NCBI RefSeq assembly: GCF_000224145.3
Contig: NC_020170.2
Span: forward strand, 1,506,300-1,570,299
DNA length: 64,000 bases
Source of the DNA: Ciona intestinalis
Taxonomy: Eukaryota; Chordata; Ascidiacea; Phlebobranchia; Cionidae
Direction: 5' to 3'
A program made the translations under genes and the position numbers. The notes under the pieces are model-generated. The model had not been told where the DNA came from and made no database searches. It worked only from the letters and a program-made list of their open reading frames with translations. Below, one piece after another: positions 1 through 15,200 of this stretch (the stretch's first letter is position 1; each line of letters begins with the position of its first letter).

Positions 1-246
1 AACTTTGCGTATGGTAAATTGCTTAAATTGTAAATGCTGTAACTAAAATCTGCATTTTTTTACTTGACATATGTTCAGTTTAAAGTATACAACATAAACA
101 GTGTAGTAATTACAAATTTCCTAAATGATACCTTATGGGTTAAAATTAGTCTAACTGTGGTGAGTTACTGAATTATGACACACAGAACTTGACTTTAATA
201 TAACTGACTGACAAGTGTCTTCTTCCTAAACAGATTTTATTCTCAC

Positions 247-3200
247 CTTAGTTTAACAGAATAAGCAGATTGTGGACCGCATGTAAAACTTTGATTGCTG
301 GCACTAAACTTACAAGGTTCAAGTAAAACTCCATCAGTTTTTGTAGCAGTTAAACATTTGTCTGCGTAAGAGTCAGGTTATAGAAGAGTCAGAGGAAAAC
401 AGTAATAGAAAACTAAGGTTTTCAAAACATGCTTTGCGCCCTTGCAGTTTAACAAAACATATATTTTAATCATCTCTTCGAATACAAAATATCAAAATGA
501 TTAAAAAGCATAATTTGTTAAAAATACAACACTTTGGTAAAACCACGGAAAGTAATAGATGAAAAGTTCCCACAGTAATATACGAATGTGTAGCAGATCC
601 AATGGTTTGATACAATAATTGCCAATTATCGGGTATGCCCAAAAAAAGCTTTTTCCGCCAATTTGGCTTTCGTTACGAAATATATTTTACTCAGTCTAAA
701 AGAACAAGATACAACACTTAAATACGAACAAATTGTTCGATACAATTAATAAACCCCATACCTGTATCAATATTATAGAGTTGGTCATGCGTTAACCAGG
801 TCCAGTTTAAACCAGTTTTATTCTCAGCAAAACAGGATTTCATGAAAACTTTTGTTTCATTGGATTTACCATACATGCATCTGTTGGTGTATATTAATTT
901 GTTTATTGTTGCATCATAATATAATCTCCATATATGGAAATAAATTGATAACAGTTATAGTACACAAGATATATTTGCATAATAAAACACACACTAGCGT
1001 AGAAGGTGGCCTATTTATAATTTTTGCTATTGCATATGTTTGTATGAATTATTGTGTATATTTATATTAAAAATTCATGTTGACTTGGAAAAAACAAATT
1101 TAAAAATTTACATACAAATAGAATAATAACAGTTATGGTGAATATATAACATTTGCACTATACAACAAACACACTAATGTAGAATATTACTAAATAATAG
1201 ACACATCTGCACACTAAAATCTCATACCCTTTATAACTAATGTGTTAGCATGCGAAAGCAAGGTGTATCAAATCAATACAACTTTTAATATACTATATTA
1301 AAACAAAGTAATTCTAAATCACAGTTATCCACACATTACCTGTCAGGGGTTCGTAACCTCACATCGAGCGATTTGATTGGCTCATGGTTCCTGATCATAA
1401 ACGACTGAAATTGCTCTAAATCTTTCAAATAAAGTTGATGATTGTGATTGATATCCACCCAGCTACGTGCTTGCATGTTGGTTGTGTTTGAAGCAATGTC
1501 TTTCACACCAAGCCAATATGTGATTTCTGAGACAGAACATTAATTATAGAGCATAGAATATAGTTGGTGAGACTATGTAGTAGGGTGGGGGAGGATGGAA
1601 CACCTTTTCATTCTATTTTCTTGTCCCATTTGGTAGTAAACAAAGAACATTCAATAAATTTTTAAAACCATACCCTCGCAACTTCCATAGACATTGATAT
1701 TTGATTGAAACATAATTAGGATATTTAGATATTATGTTCGAAAAGTGTCCCATTTTCCCCACAGTACTGTATATCAAATAGCAATTAATATTTAAAGAGC
1801 ATATATACTTTTAAAAGCTCATTCTGCTTTAAACACAAAACGAACAAAAACCTAAAAAATACTAATTAAATATTTCATAAAGCTAAATAAATATAAAAAA
1901 TAAGTTCGTAAAACAGGCGTTATAATAAATACCGGTATAAGTTGCTAATAAAAGCAAAGTTAATGGATGTTTAAAACTGAGATTTAATTTCGTTATTCCA
2001 TACAAAAAATAGAGAATACAAAAAATAATTCTGTACAGTAATAATTTACAATATTATATTTATATACTATTGTAATAATTTTTAAATATAATATGAAGAT
2101 ATAGTAGGGTGGGGAAAGATGGGACACCTTTAGCACATAATATCCAAATATCCTAATCTTGTTTTAAACAATTAACAACGGTCCATGGGAGTCATGAGGA
2201 TGTGGTTTTATAATTCTTTAAATGTTCTTTGTTTAATACCGAATGGTGAAAGAAAAAGAATAAAAAGATGTCCCATCTTCCCCCACCCTACTAAATAAGA
2301 ATTGATGACAAAACACAACCAACTTCTAGCTGTAACGACTTGCGCAAGCAGCCATTTGATAAATGAATAAACCACTTGGTTTGTTGGTATGGCAAGATCA
2401 CATGTTTCTAATGATTGATTGAAACTGAGGAAATGTTGATAGTGGGACATTGCCCGGTAACAAGCTGTGAAAATAAATATATTTATTTTGATTTAAAGAA
2501 TAGAATGGACCTTTACAGATAAGTTATGCAGCAGAGGTGTATGAAATTTGCTAAAGAATTTAGGTACCTACGAAATCAATGGATTTGATATGTCTTAATC
2601 ATGGAGTAGATTTAAAAAAGAATTATGGCAGAAAATTACAAAATTCAATTTTAAAGTTTATTACTTAGTTAAGAATCATGTTATTGGGTAAAAACCTCAT
2701 AACTGTTTTATGTGCACCAGTGTTTGAGATTTAGTTTGAGGATATTCTATATTTACATAAACCCAATGTAACTTGAATGAATGAATGTAACTTACTTTAT
2801 CCTCGCGTGGCCGGAAAACGACAGTCGTTATCACACAGGTTTAACACCTTGAACCCATTACCTATGGGTTACAGACAGGCGCAATAACCACTATGCCACG
2901 GCGCCGGATGGAACTTATGCTAGTTAATAATGTTCCAGAGAATTGAGTAATAAACTTACATCGGTTAAATGAGGTATATCCTTCAGGACAAGCAGGAAAA
3001 CATTCATGTAAATAACTTGACCAACTTCCATTTGCTAAACATGTCACCTGTGTCAAACTAATCATTACCATTAAAAAAAAAAAGAATAAGATGCATAATT
3101 ATTATTTGTGTCCTTGTCCTTAATAAAGCATTTATATTTGTGGACAAAAATGAAATATTTGGTCATAACCATAAATGAATTGATGTCAGTTATGTATATC

Positions 3201-6200
3201 GCGTGACAGTCGTTTTAAAACACTGGTGTTCCATTTCATGCAACTCTGGCCCCTTACAAATCCACATATGTAAGGGAGACTTTTTGGAATTTTTATATTT
3301 TTTCATTATTTGGCTGCAAAATCGGGAAACGCATGATGACCAACAATACTGAATAGTCAACATAACGCACTTGCACACAACCTTTAAATGAATGCTACTA
3401 CCAACTACACATTGTACACCTTAACTCAACAACTGTTATTTCAAAGTGGACATAGTGTGCAAGCATAAAAATGCAAGAGCCTAAATACTATGGTTTACCG
3501 GCTATTGTTTAGAAATTCAACCTTTTAGATCTGGATTAATATAGGTTATCACAGTTTAGTGTTTACCATGAATAAAATAGGGCTATAAATTTACCTTGTT
3601 TTATGTAATAATGAGTTCTGATTACCTTTATATAATATTTTGCATTTTTTGGGGAAAATATAGTTGTAAGTCCTGGTTACCTCAATATTAATCTTTGCCA
3701 CATCCACCATGTAACCTTCCACACACTGATACGCAGCTTTGCTACCAAACTCATATCGTGTACGAGGAGTCATGAAAATAGCATTAGAAACATTCACAGG
3801 CACAGGGCAGTAGATTTTACGACATTCGATCAGTGCTGGCGACCAAGTACCTGGAAGTAACTGGCTTATTAGAAATAGCTATAAACAAGAAAAAAATTAA
3901 CCCAACTTAGTATAAAAAAAAACCCCCTCCAAAAAAATCTATATTTATTTACCCATAAAGTTACATAAGTGGGCATGAGGTGTATGAAGCAGAACACCTG
4001 TGTTACATAACTACTATCGTTGTTCTGCCACAAAAAGATAAATAAATCCATTTCAATCTGTATGTAAATGAAATCTGAACATTTCAACTTACCATCTGCT
4101 CCACATGTCAATATTTGAGCGTTGTCTCGATCTGGTAAACTTATGTTGTAACCTGGTTTGCAGACTAGTTGAATTTTAGAGCCAGTAGCGTACATGTATG
4201 AAGGGCTGTAGTAATCAATACTGGCCAACTTCATCCTAAAAAATTAAATAACAGTTTTAATAAAACTATAAATTTTTGTTATAAAGATACCAAACAAATA
4301 ATTATAACGCATTGTGTAAAAAAACAAATTATCAACTATTTCTGCCAAGAGAATTGAAAAATAAGACCTTAAACATTTTTATATAAGTATTACAACTTAC
4401 AACTACAAGAAAATTATCAATACATATTTGTCCAGCGCTATGGTATAGTGGTTAGCGCGCCTGCCTGTAACCCAGAGGTAATGAGTTTAAGGCTTGATGT
4501 TGCTACCATTGTGAGCGCATGTGTCCTTGGGCAAGACACTTAATGACAATTGCTCCAACCCAGTGGTCCTTAATGGGTTGTCCAAATTATCAGCCATACA
4601 TAAAAAAATAAAAAAAATAATTACCCACAAAGTAACATACATGGTAACTCGTAAGCTGGCACGAGGTGTTAAACCCGTGTGATAACGACCGTTGATTTCC
4701 GGCCACGCGGATAAAGTAAGTTACATTCATTCATTTAAAAATAAATGTGTAATAACCGGTAATAAATAAATACCTGTTCAGTTTAAGAGAGGTGAAAGAA
4801 CACACTCCAACACATTTCTTAATCAAAGCACAATACTGAGGTACGTTACGTCGCACGTAACACCACGGTTTCATGAACGTACGACTTGGGTTTGCACACC
4901 GGCGATGGTCAGGCCAATCCAAACTACCGTTGTAGTATTCACGCCAATTCATGCAGTAGCCACGCCCCGTCCAATTCATGTTCCCTGTTTAACAATCATG
5001 TATTTGTTGCACTGTTAGAAAGGAAATGTCTGCTACAAAACTCATGTACTGGTAAAAAAACGGTCAATTTAAATTTGAGAAAAGTTCGATTCACAGAAAA
5101 ACTGTTAATCTATAAAGACAGAGTTCCTATACATAGCATGCAAGGAGACCTAAAATTTATGCACATATTGCCCAGTTACCCTGATGACTGGCATAGTAAA
5201 CATATATCTGTGTGTTGCAATGGCTGAATAAATAATGCATGACCATAACAATACATGTAAAAAATCCCGGGTGTCTGCAAAATACACACCATAAAAAATA
5301 AACTTTTTTTAAGCTTCAATATACTAAGCAGTAACCGCAATTAACATATTGAATACTTTAATTCAAACCTGCATAATTCAAACCAACTCCATAATAACAT
5401 TCAGCAGGTGTTTGGCATGTGAAGGGAAGAGCTTCATCACCCAAACTAACCTCCCATGTTTGTGTGGATGTATGTAGTGCTACTACAGCTGGTAGTGGAC
5501 ATCTAAATAATGGTGAATGTATATTGTAATGTAATGAGTATATTATACAATACATAATAATAATGTTGTAGTAGAGTGGGGGAAGGTGGGACACCTTTAA
5601 CACCTAATATCCAAATATCCTGATCGTGTTTTAAACAAATAACAACGGTCTGTGGAAGTCGTGAAGATACGGTTTTATAATTCATTGAATCTTCTTTGTT
5701 TTACTACCAAATGAAAAGAGAAAACTAAACGAAAAGGTGTCCCATCTTCCCCCACCCTACTATATTATAACTTCAGGAAGTTACTTTTGCATTAGATTCC
5801 TATAAAGCTATGGGGTCTATTTATAGTATTTTTGTTTTCTATATTTATGTCTTAATTATTAGTCGCCCTAGCACAGGTGGTTAGCGCGTCTGCCTCTAAC
5901 CCAGGATAAATAAGTTACGTTTATAAATCCAAAGACATTTTGGAAAATCCATAAGTGATCAACCGACAATCTGGTATGTGGGAATATATCAAAGCATGTA
6001 TTTTCATATATGTTTTAAATACAACAAAAAAACAAATCTTGTTAATATCAGGTCAACACTGTTACAATCATAAACTCATTCATTTCAGACATGTTCCAAT
6101 TATATTAAACAAACCTTGACACTAAGCAATCCTGCCATTGCACTGTAGGTTTGAGCGTCATACACCATGCGTGATCCTCGGATTTTTCGTTTAATATCTT

Positions 6201-9200
6201 AGTAGGTGGGCCGGGTGGTCGACGACATTTATTTTCACGAAGATCAGAACTCACATATTTCTTTGGGTTAAATGGATGCCGGTGTGGGACCTATGTATTG
6301 TATTAATAAAATGTTATGATACAATGATAAAAGAATTTATTCTATTCTATAACTGTGGTACTGTTTTATAACTGTGGTAAATTTTTGTTTTAACAGAATT
6401 GTACAAATTTTATTAAACTTGCAATACACAAAAAAATTCTATTAGTTATATACTTAAGTGATTTTATAAGTTACTCTTACAGAAACTGGTGATGCTAGTT
6501 ATTGCTGAATATATATGTCCCAGGAGTATTGTTAATAAACTCGATTTTTGTTTAACACTTATGGTAAAGTGTCTAATGGGTGCGTAGATTATTAGATGGC
6601 ACTACAGCAAAAAAATATAAAAAGAGAAATAAAGAAAATCACAAACCAAAGATTTCCATGGTTGGCACCTTATACCATCTCTAGTCCATGACCTGAAATA
6701 CAGTAAATAATATAAAAATCATGTTATCTACTAACATATTCCTAATATTCCAACTAGTAGGATGAATGAGTGCTAACCAATTAAATACTAACCACTGTGC
6801 TGCCAGACCAGACCGTTTCCAATGTAACGCATAAAATAATGTACGTTGCAAAATACCTTGTTCCTTTATATAACTTCATCTTGGTCCATGGTAAAGTACA
6901 ATCTGCCATCTCTTCAACATTTACCACGTTGCCACGTAAAGTTAACGCCTCCCATTTATCGGATTTGGTTTCCCTCTATAAATGAGTAACAATGATTTAT
7001 GCTAGGTGTATGAATGTTCAAGTTCTGTAACTTTTAAAATTAACACAGAAATAAAATATTTTTTTAAATAAAATAGGCAATCGACATTCTTGGTATTTAA
7101 ATAGTTTATTAGAGTTAGGCAACATACATCACTAACTACATTTTATTAATATCATTATATTACTTTACCCATTATAATATTTCACCCAATATATCACTTT
7201 ACCCAATATATATCTTTACCCAATTAATAACATTACTTTTCTTCACACTACTTTACCTCCAACACAAGCACCATGCTCATATTCGATATCGGTTCCACAG
7301 CTAGTCTGTACCGAGTATCTGATGCGAGATAAATAAAATCTCCTGGAAGTTGGTTTGGATCCCGGGGTTTTGGACCTTCTTCTATCATCCAGGATTGATG
7401 TTGGAGTCGGGATGTGGAGCAAGGGAGGAGAGTTATCTCGGATGAAGAATAATCTTCAGGCTCAGCATCCATACACAGGTCGAGGTTACGATGTTTTATT
7501 TGCGTCAGAAGGCCTTTGGATTGTAAATGTATTAGTTGCGTCAATTACCGGACTGGCATTAGCATTAGTTATACTAGCATTAGTAATATAAACTCTATGC
7601 ATTAGGATGGGGGAGGATGGGACACTTTTTAACTTTATTTTCTCGTCCCATTCAGTAGTAAACAAAGAACAATCAAAGAAATATGAAACTATGTCCTCAT
7701 GACTCTCATGGACCGTTGTTAATTGTTTAAAACATAGTCAGAATATCTGGATATTATGTGCTAAAGGTGTGCAATCCCCCCCCCCCCCCCCTACTATATA
7801 AATATTTTTCAAAAAAATGCAACACATTAAAATGTACAGTTTAACTAAATGATGAAATGTATTTAATCTTTGATTCATTTTTTATTTAAGAATTCTGCTA
7901 CACGGCCATTACCAGGACTAAAACTAAATAAATATATTACCAAAAAAATGCAAAACATTAAAATGTACAGAAGCCTTTTAACTAAATGATGAAATGTATT
8001 TAAACTCGCATTAATATTTTGTTTAAAAATTCTTCTTCACTGTAATTACCAGGACTATCATTAGTATTATGAAAACTAAATAAATATTTCACAAAAAAAA
8101 CTGCAAATCGTGATTGAATCTCAAAATGTACAGTCCGGACTGTTTTAACTAAATGATGATATGTATTTTAACTCGAATTTATTTTTCGTTTAAGAATTCT
8201 TCTACACGGTAATTACAAGGACTATCTTTAGCATTATAAGCAATGGTTCCCTTGAATTTAGGCAAGAACTGGCCAATCTCCGAAAAATAGTACATCAAAG
8301 AAATTACCTGTCAAAGTCCATAAGAAAGCTGGGTCTTCAATTTTACATTCCATGAATAAAATTCTTATCCTTGAATTGTTAGTTAGTTTCCCATTAATTA
8401 TAGGATAACCACATAATGTAAGATTGTCTGTGTTTTGTATCGTGAATGAATAGCCAAGTGATACGTTAGTTGTTGGTGGGGGTATGTAAGGTACAAACTC
8501 CCAATGCATGTCAATTGCTCCAGGGGTCGGTGTTAAACATACACTGCTTAAACCTGTTTAAAGAAAGTTGGTTATTAACATAATAACTTATCAGAGGTTA
8601 AGTCAGTAATTGCGAAATTCTGTATTTATGTTACGCTCATTTATCCTCCTATTGATAACACATATGCCATATTTCTTTCAATGGACTTTTAAACAATTTA
8701 AAATGAACCTTTAATTGTATTGATGAATTTGGTATTTAAACCCAAATTTTGTAGACAACTATGTTCTATATACAACCATTTTAAAACTGATCAAACAATA
8801 TGTGATTTTTGTACCTAGGTATAACAAAAAATATGTGATTTTTGTAGCTAGGTAAACTGTTACTGTCATAAATATAAACTTATTGTAAAATATTCCAACA
8901 TTGATCAAACCTTCACAACCAGACTTGAGATAATATTGCGTTTGTTGATGTTGTATTGTACCACTACGTTGCTCCTTGTCCCATATCCATATTTGGCCTC
9001 CATCAGTTTCACTGCATGTACGAGCTATACCATAAGCTTGCATCTCATATGCTGCCAAACACTTGCCAGTTTCACCATTCATTAACCGACCACCATCTAA
9101 AACTATCCATCTGTGTGAAATGGATTGGAAAATTGATTCACAAATTTCATTGCAGAAAAGTATTAATACATATATAAAAAACTGTTTTTGCATTTGAGTT

Positions 9201-12200
9201 ACAGCAGCAAAACCAAAGCTCAGATTATTCTGCAATCAACCAAAAGGGCAGTAGCGGGTAAATTGTAGTCAATATAAAACTAATATGAAAAAAATTGAAA
9301 CACTTTTAGATGTAAGACCATAGTACTACACCTAACAAACAAATATCTCAATTCTTCAAATAGTTTCATAGCTAAAAAAAGAGTTTACAGCTATATGGCA
9401 CTATGTGCACAATAACCAGCGAAATACAAACTACAGGCACTAATTTTACATCGCTATACCATGATACTACACTTACCAAATTTTATACCAACAGAACCAT
9501 ATACATTTATACACACCTTAGTGAAACATCATGTTGTGAACAAGCTGCAGTTGATATCAAGTCAAAGCCATGTCTATAGTCATGCGAGATGCACGAGTTT
9601 GAACTACGAAGCAATATATATCGACCAGCTGGTGTTTTGGAAAACAATGTTGTCGGACGAACCATTCCCAGTTTTGTTGAATGAACGACAAACAACTTAC
9701 GTCTCATACTATCCAGGTATATCTGTGTGTTGATTTACAAATAATTTTCCCGCTGCACAGATCTGCAAATAAACCCCCTTCCCCAAAAAATGACCCTCCA
9801 TGTAACATACATGGTAACTCGTAAGTCAACAATCCGAGCTAGATTACGTCGAGATTCATGAAATATATAACAGTTAATATTTCATCATTTAGAAGTTTAA
9901 AATTTGATTGATATTTTTACGAACAGTCTAACCCCAATCTAACTATTAAGCTCTCTTTGCCAAGGCGAAGAAATTTTAAAAGCGTCGTTAGGATTGTTAT
10001 TAATTTTAATACAATGATTATCAATTTAAACACTCACTAGTTGTTTAGCTGGATCATGAATAAACCTTAGTAAAGGTGGAGGGGTGCCAGGTCCAGTGTT
10101 TGGCTTCCAATCTGTAAACAACATGTTCTTCTCCCCGCGCCATGCTTGGTATGAATGATACCTTCTTCTGTTACAAGGAGTGAAGTATAACATCTGCCCA
10201 TGCTGTGCATGATCCCCATCTATAGTTAAGCATTGCTTGGTTGCCATGTTGACCAATGCTGAATTCGACCACCAGAAGAATTGTTGCCGGTCATCACTGA
10301 GATCACACGGCCACATCCGAGCGAATATTATTGGTGGCGACGATGATAATGCGGGAGCTGGTCTGGTTCGGGCCATGATGCACCATTTACGTTGTTCAAA
10401 TCCACCGAGCTGGGAACGAATCAAAAACTGATGTTGGACATCGATGGGAGGGAAGATTCTGTACAGATGAGAACATGAATAGATTAAATTAGCATTTTTG
10501 CTACAGGCAGTTGATCACACATGATAGTTTTCTATTAACATTAAACTTGAAAACAACAGAAGTATTTTTTGCAACGTGGTAAAACAAAATTGATATTAAA
10601 TTCAGCACAGCAGTAAATGTAAAAGTATCTAAACATTGTTGTGGTACTGTGATAGTGATCCAACTTTTGCCTACAACTCAAGTCCCTTAGCTATATTGTA
10701 GCACTTCACATTTTAATCACATAGAAACGAAACATTGTGTAAAAATCTTTCAAGTAACCTTAGTAATATTTAAAAAATAAATTAGAATAAACCAACCTTT
10801 CCCCTTCACTATCAGTCACATTTAAGCAATCTTCAATTTCACATCTTTGTGGTAACTTTGAATGTTGAGTATAACACCATGGACCAGATGGATCAAGGTT
10901 AGGGTTTCGACAATAAGGTCCAGGTGGTGATTTTGCATAATATGGTCTAACCAACTGATCCAGTGGTTTGTATAAATGACTTGAGTTCCACTGAGAACAT
11001 TCTTCACCATCGAATGCTGACGATTTGATTCCATAATGTGCGCCACCTGCCCCCAACACACATCCAATGTCGTCTGAATTAGCAGCGGTCCCATATTTTT
11101 TCCATGGTTCAAATCCACCGACAGGTTGCCTGTCATAATTGTATCTCAATGCATGGGAAGCTAAACCCCCAGGTTTTTCTTCTAAATCTTCATACACACC
11201 TATAATGCAATAAATGTTGGTTAACAAGACAGCACAGCTCTAATGAAAGGACATGTATGTTATGTCTACATTAAAATAACTGGGTTGTTATGTTTACCAG
11301 TTGAGCTAAAAAACAGTTTAGCTACTTTGAGGTATACCTTTTTCTACAAATGGAAATAATTGAATGTAACTTACTTTATCCTCACGTGGCCATAAATTGA
11401 CAGTTGTTATAACACAGATGTTCATACACCTCGTGCCAGCTTACGAGTTACTATGCATGTTACTATGTGCGTGATTATATTTTTAAATTTTTTTTTCCTG
11501 TGACGAAGGACAGAGACGCCCACAATGGTAACAGCGACGAGCCTGGAACCCATTACCTCTGGGTTACAGGCATCCGCGCTAACCACTTTGTCATGGCGAC
11601 AAACATGGTGAATTAATGTCTTTCTATTTTATTAATGTTTACCAAAGTAATTAAAATATATATGCATTATATATACTAAGTAGCATGTATACAAAACAGA
11701 TATTCCTTAAAAAAAATGTTTTAAATTTTAATTTGTGATATTTCCAACATTTGGGTAAAATAAATAGATTTACCACAAACCATGTAAGTTACCCGGAAAA
11801 ATATAAACTAAACAAACAAATATGACATTGAAATATACTCATAATAAAACTGTTTGCCAGCCATAATATGTAATTTTATTATAAGTATATTTCAGAATCT
11901 ACAATAGTATATACAAGACACATTACCAATATAAGCCCTAGAAACACCCCTCTGTAAGTTAAGAATAAAACGATGAGTTTGTTCATTCTTGTCGGCTGCT
12001 AACGTCCAATTGTTTGCATTGCAAAAACTTTTGGCTTCAAGATAAGTTTTCCTTGTTTTGTATGTCTGTAACAGATTTAATTTTTTACAGGATTTTTAAA
12101 TTAATACAAAAACTGTAGGCATATCATACAAAAATCACTTCCAGGGATCTAGCAAATTATATGCTGTTAGTGTTATTACTCTGGTAAAGTTGACCAGACT

Positions 12201-15200
12201 AGGAGACTAAAATGTTAACACCTTCAACAAATTTCCCAGAAGAGCTTGTTCAAAAATATTTTGATCCACTAAAACAGAATTTTTTAAAACTTTGTTCGGC
12301 ATATAGGTATACACCTCTAACAAACAAAAAAACAAAATAATGTAGAATTGGCAGTATCGCATGCTTTTAAACAAGTTTTTAATAGGTACCTATAGTAAAA
12401 CCTATTTGTGTGATATTTTAATTGCCTACTGTTTTGTACAGCATTATTTATTTATCACATGATATCTCACTGAATTAAACATTAAACAATACCATTAGTT
12501 GTTATTGACTCTATGACAAAGCCATTTAAACAAGAGACCATAGTTCTAATCTAAAATAAACACATACATAAAAAGGTGTTATAAAAACTTACAACACAAG
12601 AAAAAAACAAACAAACTGTTTCATGAAAAGAATTACTAAGAGATAATGGGTGCTAAATAATTTGGAAACATTCTGCTTTTAATTTGTACTCACATTAAAA
12701 CAGTTAACATCTTTCGGGTTGTTTCTGGAAGCCATGGAAGACCACCCAGGAGGGCAATACACGAAGCAAGGTTGTGAATTACAAGGTATTGTTTCGTATA
12801 AAGAACCGCCGTTACAATCTCTGCGGCCATATTTGGCACAAGGACGTAAAACTTTTATCTTCCCAATTCCACAGGTTTTTGAACAATAAGCAGGTACAAT
12901 TGGCCATACACCTCCAACGCCTTTACATTTAATATAATCAGTAGGTTAAGGTGCATGAAACACAGATGGTAGAATTTCATATATAAATATAACAGCCTGA
13001 CAGACTGTATATATTTTAACTTTACTGTAGTTGGTTTTGATTCTAAACAAACTGAAAATAAATAAAAAATCAATTATGAAATGCTCTTATATTTATCTTG
13101 AACATTCAAAAAGTTATAAAACTATATCATCACGACTTTCATAGACTGTTGTTAATTGTTTGAAACACAGTCTGAATATTTGAATATTATGTGCTATAAG
13201 TGTACTATCTTACCCCACAGTACTGTATATATAATATAATTCAACAGATAAATACCTCTCTGTGCGCAAATATTAAGTCGGTCCGTTTCCAGGATGTGAA
13301 AGTCATTACGTTTTGGATCACGAATAGACGATAAGATCATTGTTGAGTTTGCTTCATTACTTTCTTCCATAGTTAAGTAAATGTCTTGCTTTCTGTTGTC
13401 AGGCAGAATCAGGTATCCAAATTTTAACTGTACTCGATACGAATGATATTCACCTGCAAAGTTATGCAGGGCTGATATATTAGTTGACATTTAACATTAG
13501 GTAAAATTATTAATCTCTTTAAATATTTTAACAAAGAATGCAATTATTGAGATGTAACAAAGAGGTAGAAATCAACAGAAAATGATATCTGTTATTACAT
13601 TGGTAGTAGGTTTTGCTAAATATCAAGACACTCCAACCCAGTGGTCACTAATGGGTCGTCCAAATTCTAAGCCATATTAAAACAAAAATCTTACACAAGT
13701 TGAAAAGTGAGGCAACTCATAATCACACGAGGATAAAAAATGATGCGAAATTGTCCGACTGCGGTCGCAAAGTTGATGACAGGAGTTATGAATGACAATT
13801 TAGACAACCTATAACCATAGATACCACTAGGTTGGAGCAATTGCTGTTAAGTTTCTTGCACAAGAATATAGAAGCTTACAGCAGCATCAAGCCTTGAACA
13901 CACAATATCGGTGCTATAGACCAGTACATTTAACAGTTTGCCGCCGGTCGCGAGAATAGTGTTGTAATTTATGAGACGAAAAAAAAGCAAGTTTATTATC
14001 AAATAACTTACATATCCACAATTGATGTCTGTTAAACCTATCGCAAGGTTTAAAGAGAAGAGTGATATTTTCACCGTCAATATCAGCTTCTAAACATTTT
14101 CCGGTCTGTGTGTGTACCAGGAGGTCATAAAGTTGCCAGTGCCAGAAAAAATTATGGACTTCCGGACTTTTCTGACCTGGACATCTTTTGTACATCCTAG
14201 AAATAATTTACACAACATTAAGAAGGGTTCAGCTGCAATTGTACCAGATATATATATACATAAACATATAAAAAATATAAACAAAATACATCCCTATAAG
14301 GCCATAACCATACCTACATTTAAAAAGTTTAAACATGTGACATAAAAATCAATGTATTTTTATAAACCTATATTAATTTTGGCCAGTCAGATCTGTTCTT
14401 AAAAAAAACTAACATACACACAGAACTACCCTATAAAAAAAATATTTTTTTTTAAATTATTATAAACTACTAACCTTGGTACAATATCACCGTTTTCTTT
14501 TGTATAAACATCCATGCATAAGTGAGTTTCCCAGTTCATTATTGCACGTTTCCCATCCCTCCTTAAACCCAGTAAACAATCATCTTCATCAAATCTATTC
14601 CCACAATCATAATATCCATTACATACCTGAAATGGTTACGGGTTTAGGTTTTTTAGCTATATATTCTCATTTATGCAACTGCTACCATTGTGGGTGTATG
14701 TGTCTTTGGGCAAGACACTTAACAGCAATTGTTTCAACCCAGTGGTCACTAATGAGTTGTCCGAATTATCGGCCATACATAAAAAATAACAACTGTCGTT
14801 TCCAGCCTTAAGTAAGTTACATTTATTTATTCAGTTCCTGCACACTTTTTTTCAAATTGAAATATTAATTGTTCGTTTTAACTAAAATTTTAGTTATTGA
14901 GCTGTTTATTGTTTGTTAATTGTAACCAATAATGATCACGTATTTAATCTAATAAGTTTTGTATTTCTTTTTTAATCATTAGTGTGTCATAAGACTCATA
15001 ACAACTGATATTTTGCCAGTATTTTACATTTTTGTTGTTTTTTTTATATATTACAAAGGCCTAATTGTCCCTCAGTCATCTGGATAGTTGAATTGGGTTT
15101 CTCAGGCTTACTTTTCCTTGTTTTTGCTGGTGTCAATTGAAATGTTAGGACAAGGTTTAGAAGTCAAGTTGGTGTATAGAGCAAACCTTTCTAGGTAACC

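Larger units (their letters stand above)
247..2464 (-). other. Mosaic gene 3' part: half C-type lectin domain and ricin-type lobe
   Basis: The exon 3047-2960 end (CPEGYTSFNR) joins exons 2464-2324 (SCYRAMSHYQHFLSF) and 1526-1340 (TYWLGVKD ... QARSWVDI), the first two thirds of a C-type lectin fold. Exons 880-762 and 361-247 then give a ricin-type lobe (CMYGKSNETKVFMKSC, NWTWLTHDQLYNIDT, KCLTATKTDGVLLEPC). The exon at 247 ends with a donor in phase 2. No exon below 240 could be fixed; an acceptor near 43-44 followed by an open frame to the window edge is possible. Confidence 0.65.
4774..6975 (-). other. Mosaic gene: kringles 2 and 3
   Basis: Kringle 2 spans exons 6975-6857, 6692-6647 and 6290-6115: TRDGIRCQPWKSL, ENKCRRPPGPP, HAWCMTLKP and VQWQDC give the six cysteines and both tryptophans, though the CRxP block is unusual. 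Kringle 3 spans exons 5502-5369 and 4984-4774: ECYYGVGLNYAG, GRGYCMNWREYY, CANPSRTFMKPWCY, CALIKKC. The 46-bp exon inside kringle 2 is the smallest in the gene and keeps phase. Confidence 0.8.

Noticed and set aside
10237-10431. Plus-strand open frame opposite the ricin-type exon
   Set aside because: It is antisense to a phase-consistent coding exon and has no splice context or family resemblance.
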